The notes under the pieces: model-generated | What the model was told of the DNA's origin: nothing | What the model saw: only the letters and a program-made list of their open reading frames with translations | Databases searched by the model: none | Shown here: positions 1 to 11,789 of the stretch, piece after piece | Numbering within the stretch: position 1 is the first letter of the stretch | How the letters are laid out: the number at the start of each line of letters is the position of its first letter | NCBI GenBank assembly: GCA_958496175.1 | Contig: OY292276.1 | Coordinates: 55,503,080-55,567,079, forward strand | Direction of reading: 5' to 3' | DNA length: 64,000 bases | From: Sisyra terminalis | Lineage: Eukaryota > Arthropoda > Insecta > Neuroptera > Sisyridae | Translations under genes and position numbers: made by a program

Positions 1-139
1 CCTGTTGGCAGTATTTGCAATATGTTAAACACTCGTGGATTAGTTGTCTCCAAAGACACAACTAACAATATTCAGTAGAAGGCATCTTTACTAAATTACA
101 TATCACTTAACTTGATTTGTCAGGTCAAGTATGGACACT

Positions 140-1300
140 AGACAATGCCAAAAAAAATCGACTACTTGTTTTTTGAAAAGTATATCGAAAATATTGTTCA
201 TGGTGACAAAAAAAATATCGGGAAGGTTTGAGCCCTTAATATTAATATTAAGAGGTCTATCATCCTTAGTTTTGATTTTTTATTTGTGCTTTAATTTTTG
301 CGTCAATGCTGTCAAACTATCAAGGTAAAAAAATTCGTCTGCACATATAGTTATAGAAAATTAAATTCCCTACAAAAAATGTCACTTTAAAAATTTTTGC
401 CAGACACGCCGTTTCCGAATAATCAAGCTTTAAACATTGATATAATTTTTAGATTTATCTTCTTCATTTTGGAATTTTGTAACTAACGGACAAATAAATA
501 AATAGAAATAGACAATATAATTCTTGAAGAAAATTTAATGCTCTACAAAAAAGGTCTCTTAATATTTTTACATTAAATAACTTTTTCAAAAGTTATTCAC
601 AATTAAAGTTGAAGGAAATTTTTTTTTTTTTTTGTTTTCTACGTTTTTGTGTAATAAATAGCTATTAACCGAGAATAGGTTTGGATATATTATGAAATTT
701 AAATATTTCAAGCGATAAGATTGATAAAATCACAATTTCCGATGATGTAAAATATTAATTTGTCCCACTGAGTGAAAGAAAATTGGTTCAACAACGAAAA
801 AAAACAACAATTTAATTTTTCCTTCAATTTTAATTGTGAATAACTTTTAAAAAAGTGATGTTATGTAAAAACGTTTAGAGACCTTTTTTGTAGAACATTA
901 AACTTCCTTTAAGAATCTATATTGATCATTTATATAAATTTATTTGTTCGTTAGTTACAAAATTCCATAATAAAGAAGATAAATCTTAAAATTATATCAA
1001 TGTTTAAAGTTTGATTATTCGGAAACGGCGTGCCTGGTAAAAATTTTTAAAGAAACATTTTTTGTAGGTAATTTAATTTTCTATAAATATATGTACAGAT
1101 GAATTTTTTAACCTAGATAGTTTGATAGCATTGACGCAAAAATGAAAGCTTAAATAAAAAATCGAAATTAAAGATGATAGACCTCTAAATATTAATATTT
1201 AGGGTCCAAACCTTCTTGATTATATTTTTTTTGTCACCTTGAACAATATTTTCAATATAATTTTCCAAAAAAATACAGTCGATCTTTTTGACGGAGTATA
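140..1300. mobile_element. Large foldback (long inverted repeat) element, copy A
   Basis: Two arms of nearly 500 bp (about 140-610 and 815-1300) are inverted copies of each other, separated by a short unrelated centre. Matching landmarks include the 'cgccgtttccgaataatc' segment near 408-425 and its reverse complement near 1010-1030. The 9-bp direct repeat atggacact flanks the element at 131-139 and 1301-1309 and is the likely target-site duplication. No transposase frame is visible, so the element is non-autonomous. A relative lies at 37901-38858. Nine-base duplications with long arms are known from foldback and Mutator-like elements; the superfamily assignment is inference. Confidence 0.85.
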
Positions 1301-1309
1301 ATGGACACT

Positions 1310-1817
1310 CTTTGAGACGCTGAACATCTGCACTATTATCCAACAAATGTAATTCAAAGCGGTTTGAATGATCAATTAATTATTGTAGCAGTTTAGAATT
1401 GAGGTGTTGAAGCGATTGTTAAAGTAATTCAAGATCTTTTGAATTCAAGGAGCCCTTCAAAAATAGTTTATTTCAGTATTTTAAAGATATTTCAAGAGCT
1501 GGGCAACAATCCGGCGAGCACCGTGTTTTTGATACGGTTACAAAATATTTATCAACGAAATATTCAACTTAACTTTTACACAAAAAATTTAACATTATTT
1601 AAGATGAAACTAGTTTCCTTATCGTCAGTTCCAGGGAAACCATGATGATTTCAGATAAGAAAAAATTGATTAAAGTATAATGACCTAATAATGGCCGAAG
1701 AGTTTTTAGGGTTTACTATTGAAAAGTTGAACGTCTCAAAGAAAAAAGAAAGCTCAATTCCTCTGCGATATATTGTATCTCTCGTTATGAAATTTTTCTC
1801 TTCCTGTCACCCCATCG
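1310..1817. other. AT-rich DNA without recognisable features
   Basis: I see no repeat or coding signature here. The short frame at 1439-1645 has no recognisable motif. Confidence 0.5.
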
Positions 1818-1843
1818 TGACGTCACCCAATGCACCTATAAAT
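1818..1843 (+). promoter_or_regulatory. Candidate promoter: CRE-like palindrome plus TATA box
   Basis: The full CRE palindrome TGACGTCA lies at 1818-1825 and a TATAAAT box at 1837-1843, in a locally GC-richer stretch. Transcription would be expected to start near 1868. The first downstream ATG (1877) opens a 20-codon frame only. The site is 1.4 kb upstream of the candidate exon at 3249-3381 on the same strand, so it could drive that gene through a noncoding first exon. This rests on motif spacing alone; TATA-like strings are frequent in AT-rich DNA. Confidence 0.3.
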
Positions 1844-2100
1844 GGCACCACTTACCCCACTTGAGACCCAGTTACAATGGCAGACCCAAAGGGAAGAATT
1901 TTCAAAGATTACCTAACCAAAACATGGCCCAACAATTAAATATGATTAGCAAGGATATATATTCTATATGGTTGAAATGCAAGCATCCCCTGGTCTTGAA
2001 TGCGACTAATAAATAACGCCTGGGGAAATTGGACATTATAGCGTAGTTTGATAAGAGTATACTTCCCGAATAATCACTTTCTTTTCGTGTTCCATTTATA

Positions 2101-2275
2101 AGTCGTCGTAAATTCTCATATTATTTATATACTATAGTGCACCAATTATTCTTCGCAAAACCTTGGACTGGAACCATTGAATTGTTTTCACGCTGGATGC
2201 TGTACTCCAAAGTTTCACTACGTAGGTCCAAATCGGTTTTCTTATGGTTTTGTTTATTTATTTCCTCAGGATAAG
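2101..2275 (-). pseudogene. Jockey-type non-LTR retrotransposon fragment (C-terminal to RT)
   Basis: On the minus strand, one frame reads RKPIWTYVVKLWSTASS and then IQWFQSKVLRRIIGAL. This matches the conserved region that follows the reverse transcriptase in Jockey-clade ORF2 (KPIWTYG.QLWG.AS, then IQRFQSK.LR.I..A). Only about 55 residues remain and the frame is broken on both sides. It is a 5'- and 3'-truncated relic, like those at 43380-43568 and 51502-51630. Confidence 0.75.
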
Positions 2276-3248
2276 CATATACATATGCATATAGTCTGCA
2301 CTTATAGGTATTACAAAACACTTATATAGACCTGGAAAATATTCATATTAATCCAATAACAGTAAACGCATATCGATAACAAGTATCGTGTTATATTTGT
2401 GAGTAGCCTCATTTTAACTGGCTCAAATTTTGGAGTAAAAGAGTGGGAAACGAAAAGTTTTCGTATTTATATGGTTTATTAGCGTAAAGTTTTGGAAATT
2501 GAAAAAAAATAAATCCTCCAACTAAAATTCCAAAGTTTTTTGTCATCCAAATTCCACCGACAACTTACACATATTTAAAATAGGAGACAGTTTAATCGTT
2601 TTACTATTCTAATAAAAGTTTTAGAGATTTTTTAAGGATTTCAGCCCCGCTCAACCCTTCTCACATCCCCAAAAATCCCGTTTTGCTCATTCATAACATA
2701 ATGGTGGGACGAATTGGCCACCCTCCAGCCCCCGTTTGCTTTTCGAAACGGGGATGAAGCATGCAGGCAAACACAGTGAGCAATTCTTTCGGTTTTTATT
2801 TTCATGTTATTTGTTGGGGTAATTTAGGAAAGTTTTAATGGAGCACTCTGTTATGTCTCGATTGCAGTTTGCATCATTAAAATTATTTGGAATGGATGCA
2901 TTTTGATGGGAAATTCAAAAATAAATGTTGAGACGCACTGGTGTGGGGGGCTGATGAGAGGGTTTAAGTGTACAAGAGGTTTTCTATCTTCTTTTATATT
3001 ATGTTTTGACATTCAAATAAAACTCGTTTCGTTTCGTATTGTTCGAATGATTTATACGAATTTTCGGCTGGAAATTATTCTTTTCAAGTTTGGAAAATAT
3101 TTGCATTAGCATTAATTTTTTTTTATCTTGCTTGTTTGTTAGTCGTTCGCTCTCTAGTGAGGCACTTAAATCATTCGCTTTGAGAAATGAGAATAGGGGA
3201 GGAAAATAAGGGTGGTTTGAGTATAACATTTTTTTCTCTTTTTTCCAG
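2276..3248. other. AT-rich DNA upstream of candidate exon
   Basis: No coding or repeat signature is visible. A GC-richer patch around 2640-2760 is unremarkable. The last 20 bases are the pyrimidine-rich acceptor tract of the candidate exon. Confidence 0.5.
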
Positions 3249-3351
3249 ATAAATGAAACATTATGCTTGGAATAGAGAAAGAGGATTCATCCGATCTTGA
3301 TTCATCTTAATTTGGCCAATATTCGATTGAGATAAAACCAAAGAATACAGC

Positions 3352-3381
3352 ATGGAGACCCTGAGATTCATCATACTTTTG
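3352..3381 (+). CDS. Candidate first coding exon of a secreted or membrane protein (partial)
   Basis: A pyrimidine-rich tract ending in CAG (AG at 3247-3248) is followed by an exon-like segment, 3249-3381. It ends in TTTTG before the strong donor GTGAGT (GT at 3382-3383). The ATG at 3352 has A at -3 and G at +4, a good initiation context. It opens ten codons, METLRFIILL, which resemble the start of a signal peptide or signal anchor, and the exon ends in phase 0. Two earlier ATGs (3254 and 3263) give uORFs of 15 codons each. No later exon is recognisable, so the rest of the protein would lie beyond a very long intron. The product cannot be identified. Chance occurrence of paired splice-like signals is the main alternative. 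Confidence 0.42.
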
Positions 3382-5310
3382 GTGAGTGCTTCCAAAAAAT
3401 TTCTGGAATTGTAATCTAAGAAAATTGACTTTAGCTGGAACAATTAAAAGCTCTATTTTCTGTCGTAAGCTCTAGGCTTTTCGCAAATTAAGGAATGAAA
3501 ACAATTAAAAGCAATTACTATATAATTTCGGGAATGATTCCAAAGTGCGTGAGAAGTGCTGTCAAGAGGCATGGATTCCGCACATTAATATGTACTTCTT
3601 GTATATTTATTTGATTTTAATGAAAAGACGAAATTTGATTCTCACCATTTAACCCCTGAACACATTAAATTATTCTATTATTTTCAAATTATTCATGCAC
3701 GATATGATTTCCGCCCCTTAAATTGGGGGTGAAACGCACGAAATTATATAGTAATTATGGTATTTTTAACGGTGTTGAATAATTCAATATTTAAAATTCA
3801 GAGGAAAAGCTCTCTTGATATAATTTTCTTGTAGTAATTAAAATGTGTATTTAATTATGGGTTCAATTAAATTTTGATTTGAACGTCTTGAGATTGTTGC
3901 AACGCTAACGACATCTGTGAAAAGCAAGTATAAGTATTTTCAATTTATATGAAGTTTTCTTCGAATGAAAATCATATTTTTATTGTGATTAAAGTTCTTT
4001 TAATCGTTAAAGATCAAAGAAGAATTCATATTATTAAAATCACAACTCATTTTGATGAGAAATTTTCCTTTTGAAGGACTATAAACTGCAATTTTCTTGT
4101 ATTTTAAAATTAAATTGACATTTCAAGAACTTTGAAATTAGCTGAGCTTTGATGTTTGTATTGAAGCTGGCTATGACTTGTACCTAGCGATAAAAGTAAA
4201 ATTACCGACTTATTAATCAAAATTACATTTCTGTATTATCGACTTGCGCCAATTTCAAGTTTTTAATAATTATTTCAGTTTTTTTGCTTATAATATCCAA
4301 AAAAAAAATGTTTACCCAAAACTAATATATTTGGTCGCCTACACATAAAGTATTTTTCCTTGAAATGCTTAAATTGACAATTGGAAATCGAAGAGCTTTG
4401 TTATATAATTCATTCCCTTTGAAAAGCTCCCTGGAAAATCCTATCTTTATCGGTTGCACAGATGTAACAATGAAAAAAAAAACAGTGAAAACTGGGCTGC
4501 GAAGCAGCCGAACGGGGGAGGAAGTTGTTTCGAAACGTAATCAAACATTCACATTAAATATATAAATATTTGTTGGGGGATTTGTCTTTTGAAACACTCT
4601 CGTTCAATGTTTGCAAGCTAAAAGGAATTCGTTGTACACAAAAATAAAGATTTTTTCCAAAAGTCACGTTTACGTTGTAAACCAAACGCGGGAGATATTT
4701 AACATGAAAAATAATAACTCCCTCAGAGATTAGCCTGCCAGCAGTGGCGGGATGGGGTGACGGGGGAAACGCAGAAGGTAATAAAGATGAAAAATCAACG
4801 TTTTCAAAAAGTTTTTCTTTCACAATCGTCAAAGTGCATTCACCTTCCCGTTATGTGTACTGGCCTTTTTTGTTTGCAGAGGAAAATTTCCTCTGTTGAC
4901 GAAATTCTATATGATTTTCGAGACAAACTCGCATCATTGTAAATAATCTAATCAAAAACCAGATCAAGAAATGATGAGAAACATTCTCGAACTTGGGATA
5001 TTTGACTTTTCAACTTTTTATCGACCATCGCCCGCATTTCTTTTTCGCTTTTTTTTCAGCATATCAAAAAAATTATCTGGGAAAAACTTTTGCTCTTTCC
5101 TCACAAAAAGTTATTGCGTTACCCTTCCACATTTGGCGTAAATTTATAATATGAAACCGCATCTTTGTTTCAGTCATCAATCTTTGGCTATTTTGGTTTA
5201 AACTTTTGATTAATTGAATATTAAATTTAACGCTATTTGTTAGCTAACAAAAGTAATTAGAAGTTGTAAATTTTTTTTTTTGTAAAACGATTTTTAAAAG
5301 GAGTATACTG
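3382..5310. other. AT-rich DNA, putative intron
   Basis: No transposon protein signature is visible. The heptamers GAGCTTT (4393-4399) and AAAGCTC (4423-4429) form an inverted pair. A short perfect hairpin lies at 4495-4509. Confidence 0.5.
4495..4509. repeat. Short GC hairpin
   Basis: GGCTGC, a GAA loop, then GCAGCC. The stem is a perfect 6 bp in an AT-rich setting. No function can be assigned. Confidence 0.7.
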
Positions 5311-5323
5311 ATAGATCAGGGGT

Positions 5324-5402
5324 TTACTGGGGCACAATAGTCCTTTTAAGACACAGCGCAAAGGAACTCTCATGAGAGGCCCCCAGAACAAAGGAAAAAA
5401 AT
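5324..5402 (+). mobile_element. Short retroposed insert with 13-bp target duplication
   Basis: The direct repeat atagatcaggggt occurs at 5311-5323 and 5403-5415. The 79 bases between them are GC-richer than the surroundings and end in an A-rich tail (aaaggaaaaaaat). A target duplication plus a 3' A-rich tail is the hallmark of LINE-driven retroposition. The insert is too short to code. It may be the extreme 3' end of a LINE or a retroposed small RNA. Confidence 0.6.
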
Positions 5403-5415
5403 ATAGATCAGGGGT

Positions 5416-6375
5416 CAGGAAAAGAGACCTTGTAAAATCGGTATATGTAGAGGTTATTCATATTTCTTGTATTACAAATTTTTATAAGCTCTAAAGTAGC
5501 TAAAAGTTTTAAGATAACAATAAAAAAGGCTTTCATCAGGCTTTCAATTATACAAATTTACTGAAAGATTAAACCCTTAGGTACAATCGCAAAATTTTTA
5601 TGAAATTTCCCCAAAAATATCTTTGCCAAACCGAAAAATGTACACGTGTGTAGACTCACACACGTGTAGTCGGAAAATTTCGCAAACATCCGACCGGTTT
5701 TTCCGAGTTGCTGCATGATAAATGTTTCGCAACGATTTTTTCTCTCCATCCCCTATATTGTGATAAAAACATAAATTTTTTCTTGTAAAACCGCAAAAGC
5801 ACACGTGGAAAAAATGTAATACTCCCCTAGTAGTATGGTAAAGGTGGAGGTGTGGTCGGTTATAGAGGGGCAAATAAATTTGTCTTTCAACCAAAATACA
5901 ACATAAATAAAATGTAACATTGCTAAATAAACTTATTTGCTGGGATTTACCGCGAAATAATTCAAATGGGGAGAATCTGTAAATTTGTTACTAACCATTA
6001 AAAATTGTAAAGAACTTACTATTTTATATTGACGGCTTATTTTGTATGGCAAATCAATGGTTAACTCTATTTTTTTCAGTAACGAGCTAAGCTTTCGATC
6101 TCAGAAACAATTGATTTAAACAAAACAAAAATTAATTTCAGAAATATTTATAAGAGCTTATCAATTGTAAACAATTGGGTAGCCTCCCTTAAATGTAAGA
6201 AATATGGTTTATTTCCTACCATGAAACAATGAGCTCTCCGTCAATTTAAAAGTATATAGAATCAATTAGATCAACTGGGTTGATACATTTTATTTTGTAT
6301 TTTTGTTTTTAATAAATTTGATTTTCCAGAATAAGATTATGGGATGCTTCCTGGAACCCTACTTTTCCTTGTTAA
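5416..6375. other. AT-rich DNA with an E-box hairpin
   Basis: Nothing coding is recognised. The only structured site is the inverted repeat at 5641-5668. Confidence 0.5.
5641..5668. repeat. Inverted repeat with two CACGTG E-boxes
   Basis: TACACGTGTG (5641-5650) and its exact complement CACACGTGTA (5659-5668) are separated by 8 bases. Each arm contains the palindromic E-box CACGTG. A CACGTG-like site (cacacgtgg) lies near 5801. It may bind bHLH factors or be a chance hairpin. Confidence 0.55.
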
Positions 6376-6680
6376 GATCAAGCTGCTGGGCAAACCTCAG
6401 CACTAGGTGCTTTCCAATAGTTTCAGTTCCAGAGCTTGTTATCCTTAGTTCCTCGTTTCTCCATTCATTCAGAGCACTAAATTCCCATTGAACAAGAAAA
6501 GTGGTTTATTTTTGGTCATCCACATGCAACCCCATTGTATGCAGGTGCTTCTTCATTCTATATTGGCAAGTTATTAAATCCGTTACTATTCTGACCTGTT
6601 TCCTTGTGGGTTGGTCCATAGTCTTCTTTAGATATTTTCCAGATGCGTTATGGTCTCCATTTTTTTTCCTTGTTCTTAAT
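6376..6680 (-). pseudogene. RNase H-type non-LTR retrotransposon, C-terminal fragment
   Basis: The minus strand reads RIVTDLITCQYRMKKHLHTM GL, then after a stop ALNEWRNEELRITSSGTE. In ORF2 proteins of RNase H-carrying LINEs (I/R1-like), the tail has the order L-x-GHC-x(n)-KKHLHxMGL, a zinc-knuckle-like segment, then CxAL...R...LG. The fragment fits that tail with the cysteines lost. It is a separate, older copy from the one at 7640-7990. Confidence 0.6.
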
Positions 6681-6975
6681 TGAGTTTTTGCCGAACCTGA
6701 TGCAATTGCATGGGTAACTTTTAGTATGACGTCACGTTTAAGGCATCATTAGGGTTTAAATTTATCCAAAAATATACTTGTAAAAAACGGTATAATCTTT
6801 TCGTAGCCTACACCATAATGATTGGCTCTTTTTATTGCTGAACTTTGCGTTTTTTCCATACATTTTGTTCAGTTTGACTCAACCTTGTACAGGTTAAGAA
6901 TTATTCATTAGTCCAAGTTGACTTTGCATAGTGTAGAACATTTTTTTCCCTGTCTTCTCTTTAGGTTGGTATCAT

Positions 6976-7006
6976 CCAAGGTTTATAAAATACATAGGTT
7001 ACCCCC
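6976..7006 (+). mobile_element. Isolated MITE end (hAT-type family)
   Basis: The start ccaaggtttataaaatacat matches the terminal inverted repeat of the complete 154-bp MITE at 56275-56428. Its next bases (aggttacccc) are closest to that element's right end. No opposite end is visible downstream, so this is a truncated copy. Confidence 0.5.
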
Positions 7007-7639
7007 AAAGAAGATAGTCTTCTATGGAAGTTCAATTATATATCAAAAATTTGGATAAAGTTTGGTATAGCATGTCTGTAAAACCCAAAGCTTCAATTAA
7101 CCGGCCGTTTGTTGTGCCACTGTATAATATAACGTTTTACCAAGGCTTATTTGGTACAACGACAACTAAGGGTTGATTAACAAAAGCTCTGAGATTTACC
7201 AAAATATAAGCCCAAACTTGGTGCATCTTAATTGAACTATGATGTATCTTTCGTCTCTGGCTGCCCCATTAAGAAAAAATGACATCATCTGAAACTTATT
7301 AAAATATAAATCATTCTAAATTTATATATGTATATGTATTGTATTCATCTTCTTAATTCAAACATCACTGCCGATATATAGTCATCAAAAGTACGAAAAG
7401 TCCAAGTTTCCTAAGCATGAGAAAAGATAGAAAAAACCAGCATAATAACCACTCCGATTTTAGTAGGTTTTAATATATTGCGATCCTTAGATACTGTATT
7501 ATGTTTAAAAAATTGGTAAATTGATATTTAAGTTTAAGCCATTGAAACATTGTTGCGATAGTAATAGTTTAACTTTGAATAATTTTAATTCTCGAAGATA
7601 TGATTGATACCAATGCTACCAACAGTTATAAATTTGAAT
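7007..7639. other. AT-rich DNA without recognisable features
   Basis: I see no repeat copy or coding signature in this interval. Confidence 0.45.
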
Positions 7640-7990
7640 TCCTTCAGGATAAGTCACTTTTCTAATCACTAGGGTATCCCTAGGACAAGATCTATGCGTT
7701 CTTTGATCGCTGTCTCAACGTTTTTATCTGCCATTTTATTATTGAAGTTTCCTTGGTGAGATCTTTTTCTTCTCCTTCTTCTTTGTACTAGAGGCATCTC
7801 CAAAACGCTTCTCTGTTTACGTCCTAAGAAAGCTATAAGTTTCCCAGCTCACATCCAGGTGACCCAAGAAAGCTGAGACGACTTTAAGTCATGGCTGGGT
7901 AGTTAAGTAGTATATATACAGCAGTTTCCTTTCCCATGCCGCATTTCCTACATGCACTCGATTTGGTAGGATGGAACCCATACAATGGTT
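7640..7990 (-). pseudogene. RNase H-type non-LTR retrotransposon, C-terminal fragment
   Basis: The minus-strand frame reads ACRKCGMGKETAVYILL, then YPAMT, stop, SRLSFLGSPGCEL. This is the C-terminal CxxC...ET..H.L..CPA....R...LG segment of LINE ORF2 proteins with an RNase H domain. His and Cys of the knuckle have become Tyr. The same segment occurs in better shape near 44020-44130 on the same strand (ETSSHVLFDCPAIN), so both come from one family. There are several in-frame stops. Confidence 0.7.
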
Positions 7991-9199
7991 ATTTCTGCCA
8001 CTGTATCACTTCATTTTTATGCAAATTTTTGTTAATGAAACAATTGCAACAAATTTTTAGTCAAAAATTAAAACCGAGAAAAACTATAGCCTTTTACTTA
8101 AAATTAGGTTTTTGGATTAAAACTTTAAAAGCCTCCAGCTTTGAAAAATCAGTAAAAAAAATTTTTTTCCACTTTTCTTTTATTTCTTTAGCTTCATTTT
8201 AGCAATTTTTTTAACAATAGAATTTTTTAAAAAATATTTTGTTTTACTTGAAAAAACAGTTGAAATACGTCTACCATTCCAAACATTTATATCGTTGAGC
8301 TATTTAATATTTCAAATTTTCCACCCTTAGAAAAAATTGTTTCATTTTTATGTTTATGATATGATGCAATAGGGAGTAGCTTTTTTTAATCTTTTCAGGC
8401 CTAATGAAAATAAAACAACAAAATCATAGCCTACTGTACTGAAATAACATTTCATTAAAATATGTTACCCGCAAAACGATTGAATTCTGCAACGCCTACT
8501 GAGATTCGAGTGCGGTGTTTGTTGTTTCATTCCCATAAGTAAACAATTAATATAAATCAAGTGTGGGTAGGAAAGTTAAAACAAAAACCAATTCAGCGAT
8601 TTTTTTTTGTTTGATTTTTTTACAAAGATCATATTTGATTACTTAAAGAAAGGTTCAACTATCTATATTTTTCTTGTTTTTGGGATTTTTTAAATTTTTT
8701 ATTTTTATACTACATGTTTCATCAATTTTTCGACTTCTTCAAGTACTATTACGGTTCTTAATATAAATAACTATAAATTAAAGAAAAGAGCCATCTAATG
8801 GTTTATTATTTAAATAAATAATTTTTCTTTTGATCGCTAAGATATGCAGTCCCTAGCCATATTAATATATGCACTAAAGATTTTGTACAAAATATGAAGT
8901 AATAGTTATTTTATTTTCTGTTTAAATTTATAATTGGATTTAACTTCTCTATACAAATTTAATTTATTACACTTATTACAAATTAATCTGACAAAAAAAT
9001 CATATTTGCTAAAAAATAACTTTTACTTTCACTTTGAATATCTTGTAAATTATGGCGAACTTAATGAAATTAATATTTAATTTAAAGCTCTTTTACTGCT
9101 ATTAAAGTTTCAATCATTATGTATATAGGACAATAATGTCCACTGCATTTGCAGATGGTGATTCTATTTATGAATATTTTTTTCTACGGGCTATTTTTC
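7991..9199. other. Very AT-rich DNA
   Basis: Long T- and A-rich runs, and no motif recognised on either strand. The frame at 7936-8202 is a by-product of A/T runs. Confidence 0.5.
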
Positions 9200-9290
9200 T
9201 GATGTGATCACCTATTTAACCATTTTTCTCCCCATCAAATCCCACATATTTTTAATGGGGTTCAGATCAGGGCTATTATCCTAGAGTAGG
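9200..9290 (-). pseudogene. Tc1-like transposase fragment
   Basis: The minus strand encodes DNSPDLNPIKNMWDLMGRKM at about 9220-9280. This is the highly conserved block around the second catalytic aspartate of Tc1/mariner DDE transposases (SPDLNPIENLWDLLGRRV). A stop follows a few codons later and nothing upstream keeps frame. It is a small relic directly outside the 9361-13332 element. Confidence 0.8.
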
Positions 9291-9865
9291 GTAATTGGGG
9301 TAATTGTAGTCAAGACTTTATCCTTATATAGAAATCATATTTCCTAAAGGTAGGTTCCGTAGGTGGTACGAAGTTCACCGGGTCCTCTGATATTCGATAA
9401 AAAAATTGCATATAATATAATCAAGAAGATATCAATTGTAATGCTGGCAATTTGTAAAACGCTTTATTTTTAAATGTATTTAATATATTATTACTATACA
9501 CAAAACAATTTAATGAAACCATAAAATAAAATTTGAAATTTGGAATGTTTGTAAAAACATTAAAAATATTAATAAATTGTTATACACAAAAAATACAAGT
9601 ATATGCCTATAAAAATTATGTCCTTCATTTTCTTATGTTCACTTCGATAACACTGATCAACAAAAAAACTGTTTTTCTGTGTAACAAGAAACATTTTGGC
9701 TGATTCTGTTAGGAATAAGGTCAAGTAGAGTAGAATTAGTAGTCTAAACTTTTAGATACGAATAGTTTTATTGTCATATGATTTTTTTTACTTTTCTTAA
9801 ATTACAAATTATTTTAAGAAAAAATAAATTTTTATCAATGTTATAATATTAATATAAATACTTTC

Positions 9866-10690
9866 TTATGATTTTCTCCTATATTTTGCATCAGAAACGT
9901 CCTTCTGTAATCCCCAGCGATAATATGCCAGCATAGTTGGATTCCATTTTCCCTGGTATCGTTTTTTTAAGGTAACAAAGTCTTGGTGGAATCTTTCCCC
10001 GTGTTCATCACTAACGGCACCCAAGTTTGGGGGAAAAAAGTTTAAATGTGAATGTAAAAAATGTATTTTTAAGGACATATTGCAGCCTAATGCTTTATAA
10101 TTCTCTAAAAGTTCCTCGGTAATAGTTTTACAGTCATTTGATCAGTGATTTCCAAGAAAATTTTCAGTGATTTTTATAAGTGCTTTCCAAGCTGGTTTTT
10201 CTGGACCATCGAGTTGTTCTTTAAGAATATAATCTTTTATCACTTGCCTGATTTGAGGACCTACAAACACACCTTCTTTAATCTTAGCATCACTGATTTT
10301 AGGGAATTTTTCTTTTAGGTATTGAAATCCAGCGCCATTTTTATCTATTGCTTTCACAAAGTTTTTTTTTAACGTAATAGTTTTCCCTATCCCTACTGTC
10401 CCATTCACAAAGAAAACAACAAAATTGTGTACACCCAAGTTGCAATCCTATTAAAAGGGCAACAACTTTTAAATCTCCGCAAATTTTCCATTTATGTTCG
10501 TCATATTTAATCTTTTCTAAAAGAAATTTCATTGTTTCATGGGATTCTTTCATGTTAGCACTATAATCTACCGGTACAGAGGGAAGATTATTACCATTGT
10601 AACAAAACTGCCTTTAAGCGTGTTTTTGAAGCATCAATAAATAAGCGCCACTCTTCAATTTTGTATTGTATTCCCAAAATATTCATAACA
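9866..10690 (-). pseudogene. Broken gene of the multicopy DSRDR protein family
   Basis: Minus-strand pieces line up in order: EEWRLFIDASKTRLKAVLL, then KYDEHKWKICGDLKVVALL, CFLCEWDSRDRENYYVKKK, then DAKIKEGVFVGPQIRQVIKD, FLGNH, stop, MSLKIHFLHSHLNFFPPNLG and AVSDEHGERFHQDF. A frameshift lies near 10340-10380 and a TGA near 10139. I recognise this order from uncharacterised multicopy arthropod and cnidarian proteins. I know no established function; Cys and His residues around CFLCEWDSRDR suggest metal binding. It sits inside the mobile unit 9361-13332 and is missing from that unit's short copy, so it is probably the element's own protein. A second copy is at 15740-16610. Confidence 0.75.
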
Positions 10691-11789
10691 CCACAGACAT
10701 TGTTACAAAATATAACGGAAACTAGACCTACTCAAATTAATATACATATGATTTTGTGGAGAGCTTGGGTAGATATTTCGAAATTACTGCTTACTTTTCT
10801 TGTTATCATACAAAATTTTGTTGATCAGTGTAATTGATTGATTATTAACTTAAAAATGTGTTCACAGATATATAATCGAAATGAAATACAATAATTTTAT
10901 CTTAACAGCTTATGAAGATTTAAATTTAAACGTGTTGGCCAAATATAAATTTGAATTTATTATAATTCTAAAACTTAAAATCATATAATTATTAAATTAT
11001 AAATATAAAATCTCAATTATAGATTTGAATTTAATAAAATGAATATTGGAACAGGTTTCATTTTTATTCTGATTTTTGTTTGTATGGATTCCACACGTTA
11101 AGTGCGAAATCAGTTTAACTAAAAGCTATAGTGGAATTCAAAATATTATACTTTCAACTGATTATATGAAATAACAAAGTACAAGCTTGAAGGCCAAAAT
11201 TTGAACGAGAGAATGGCAGCTTTAAATATGTCGTTTAAAGAATTTGGAACCAGTTTGAGGTATTTATTATTTGTTGTCAATTATAAATACATTAACACCT
11301 GTTTCCGAATCCAAAAATTGCACCTTTGAGCCTGCATTTATAAATACATTTTGGCCTTCAAGCGTTTACTATGTTTTTTCTTATCAGCAGTTGAGAGCAG
11401 GTAAAATTCCTTGCAATTTCACACCTAATAGGAATTTATTCAGTTTTGCTCACAACTGTGGTAATAATGGAGCAAAGGTTAATACATTGAATATAAATAT
11501 TTGTCTACCTGAATTCTATTGATTATTGAAGAACAGGTTAATCGATTTCGATAATACTTTGTTTTCAGGTACATCTTAGTGTTTCGTCCAAAAAAACTAT
11601 ATAAAAAGGATCTAATCCAAATAGTAGTACCAATATTTTATTCTGATTTCACTTATGGTTACAATTTAAAGACAGATTTACTGATTTGATAGAAACTTTG
11701 TAATCAAGTTCAACTAAATTTTCTTCGGAAGAAAGGGTTACCTATTTACGTTTGATTATTAATAATAAAAGTAGCATTCAGAAGAAAGC

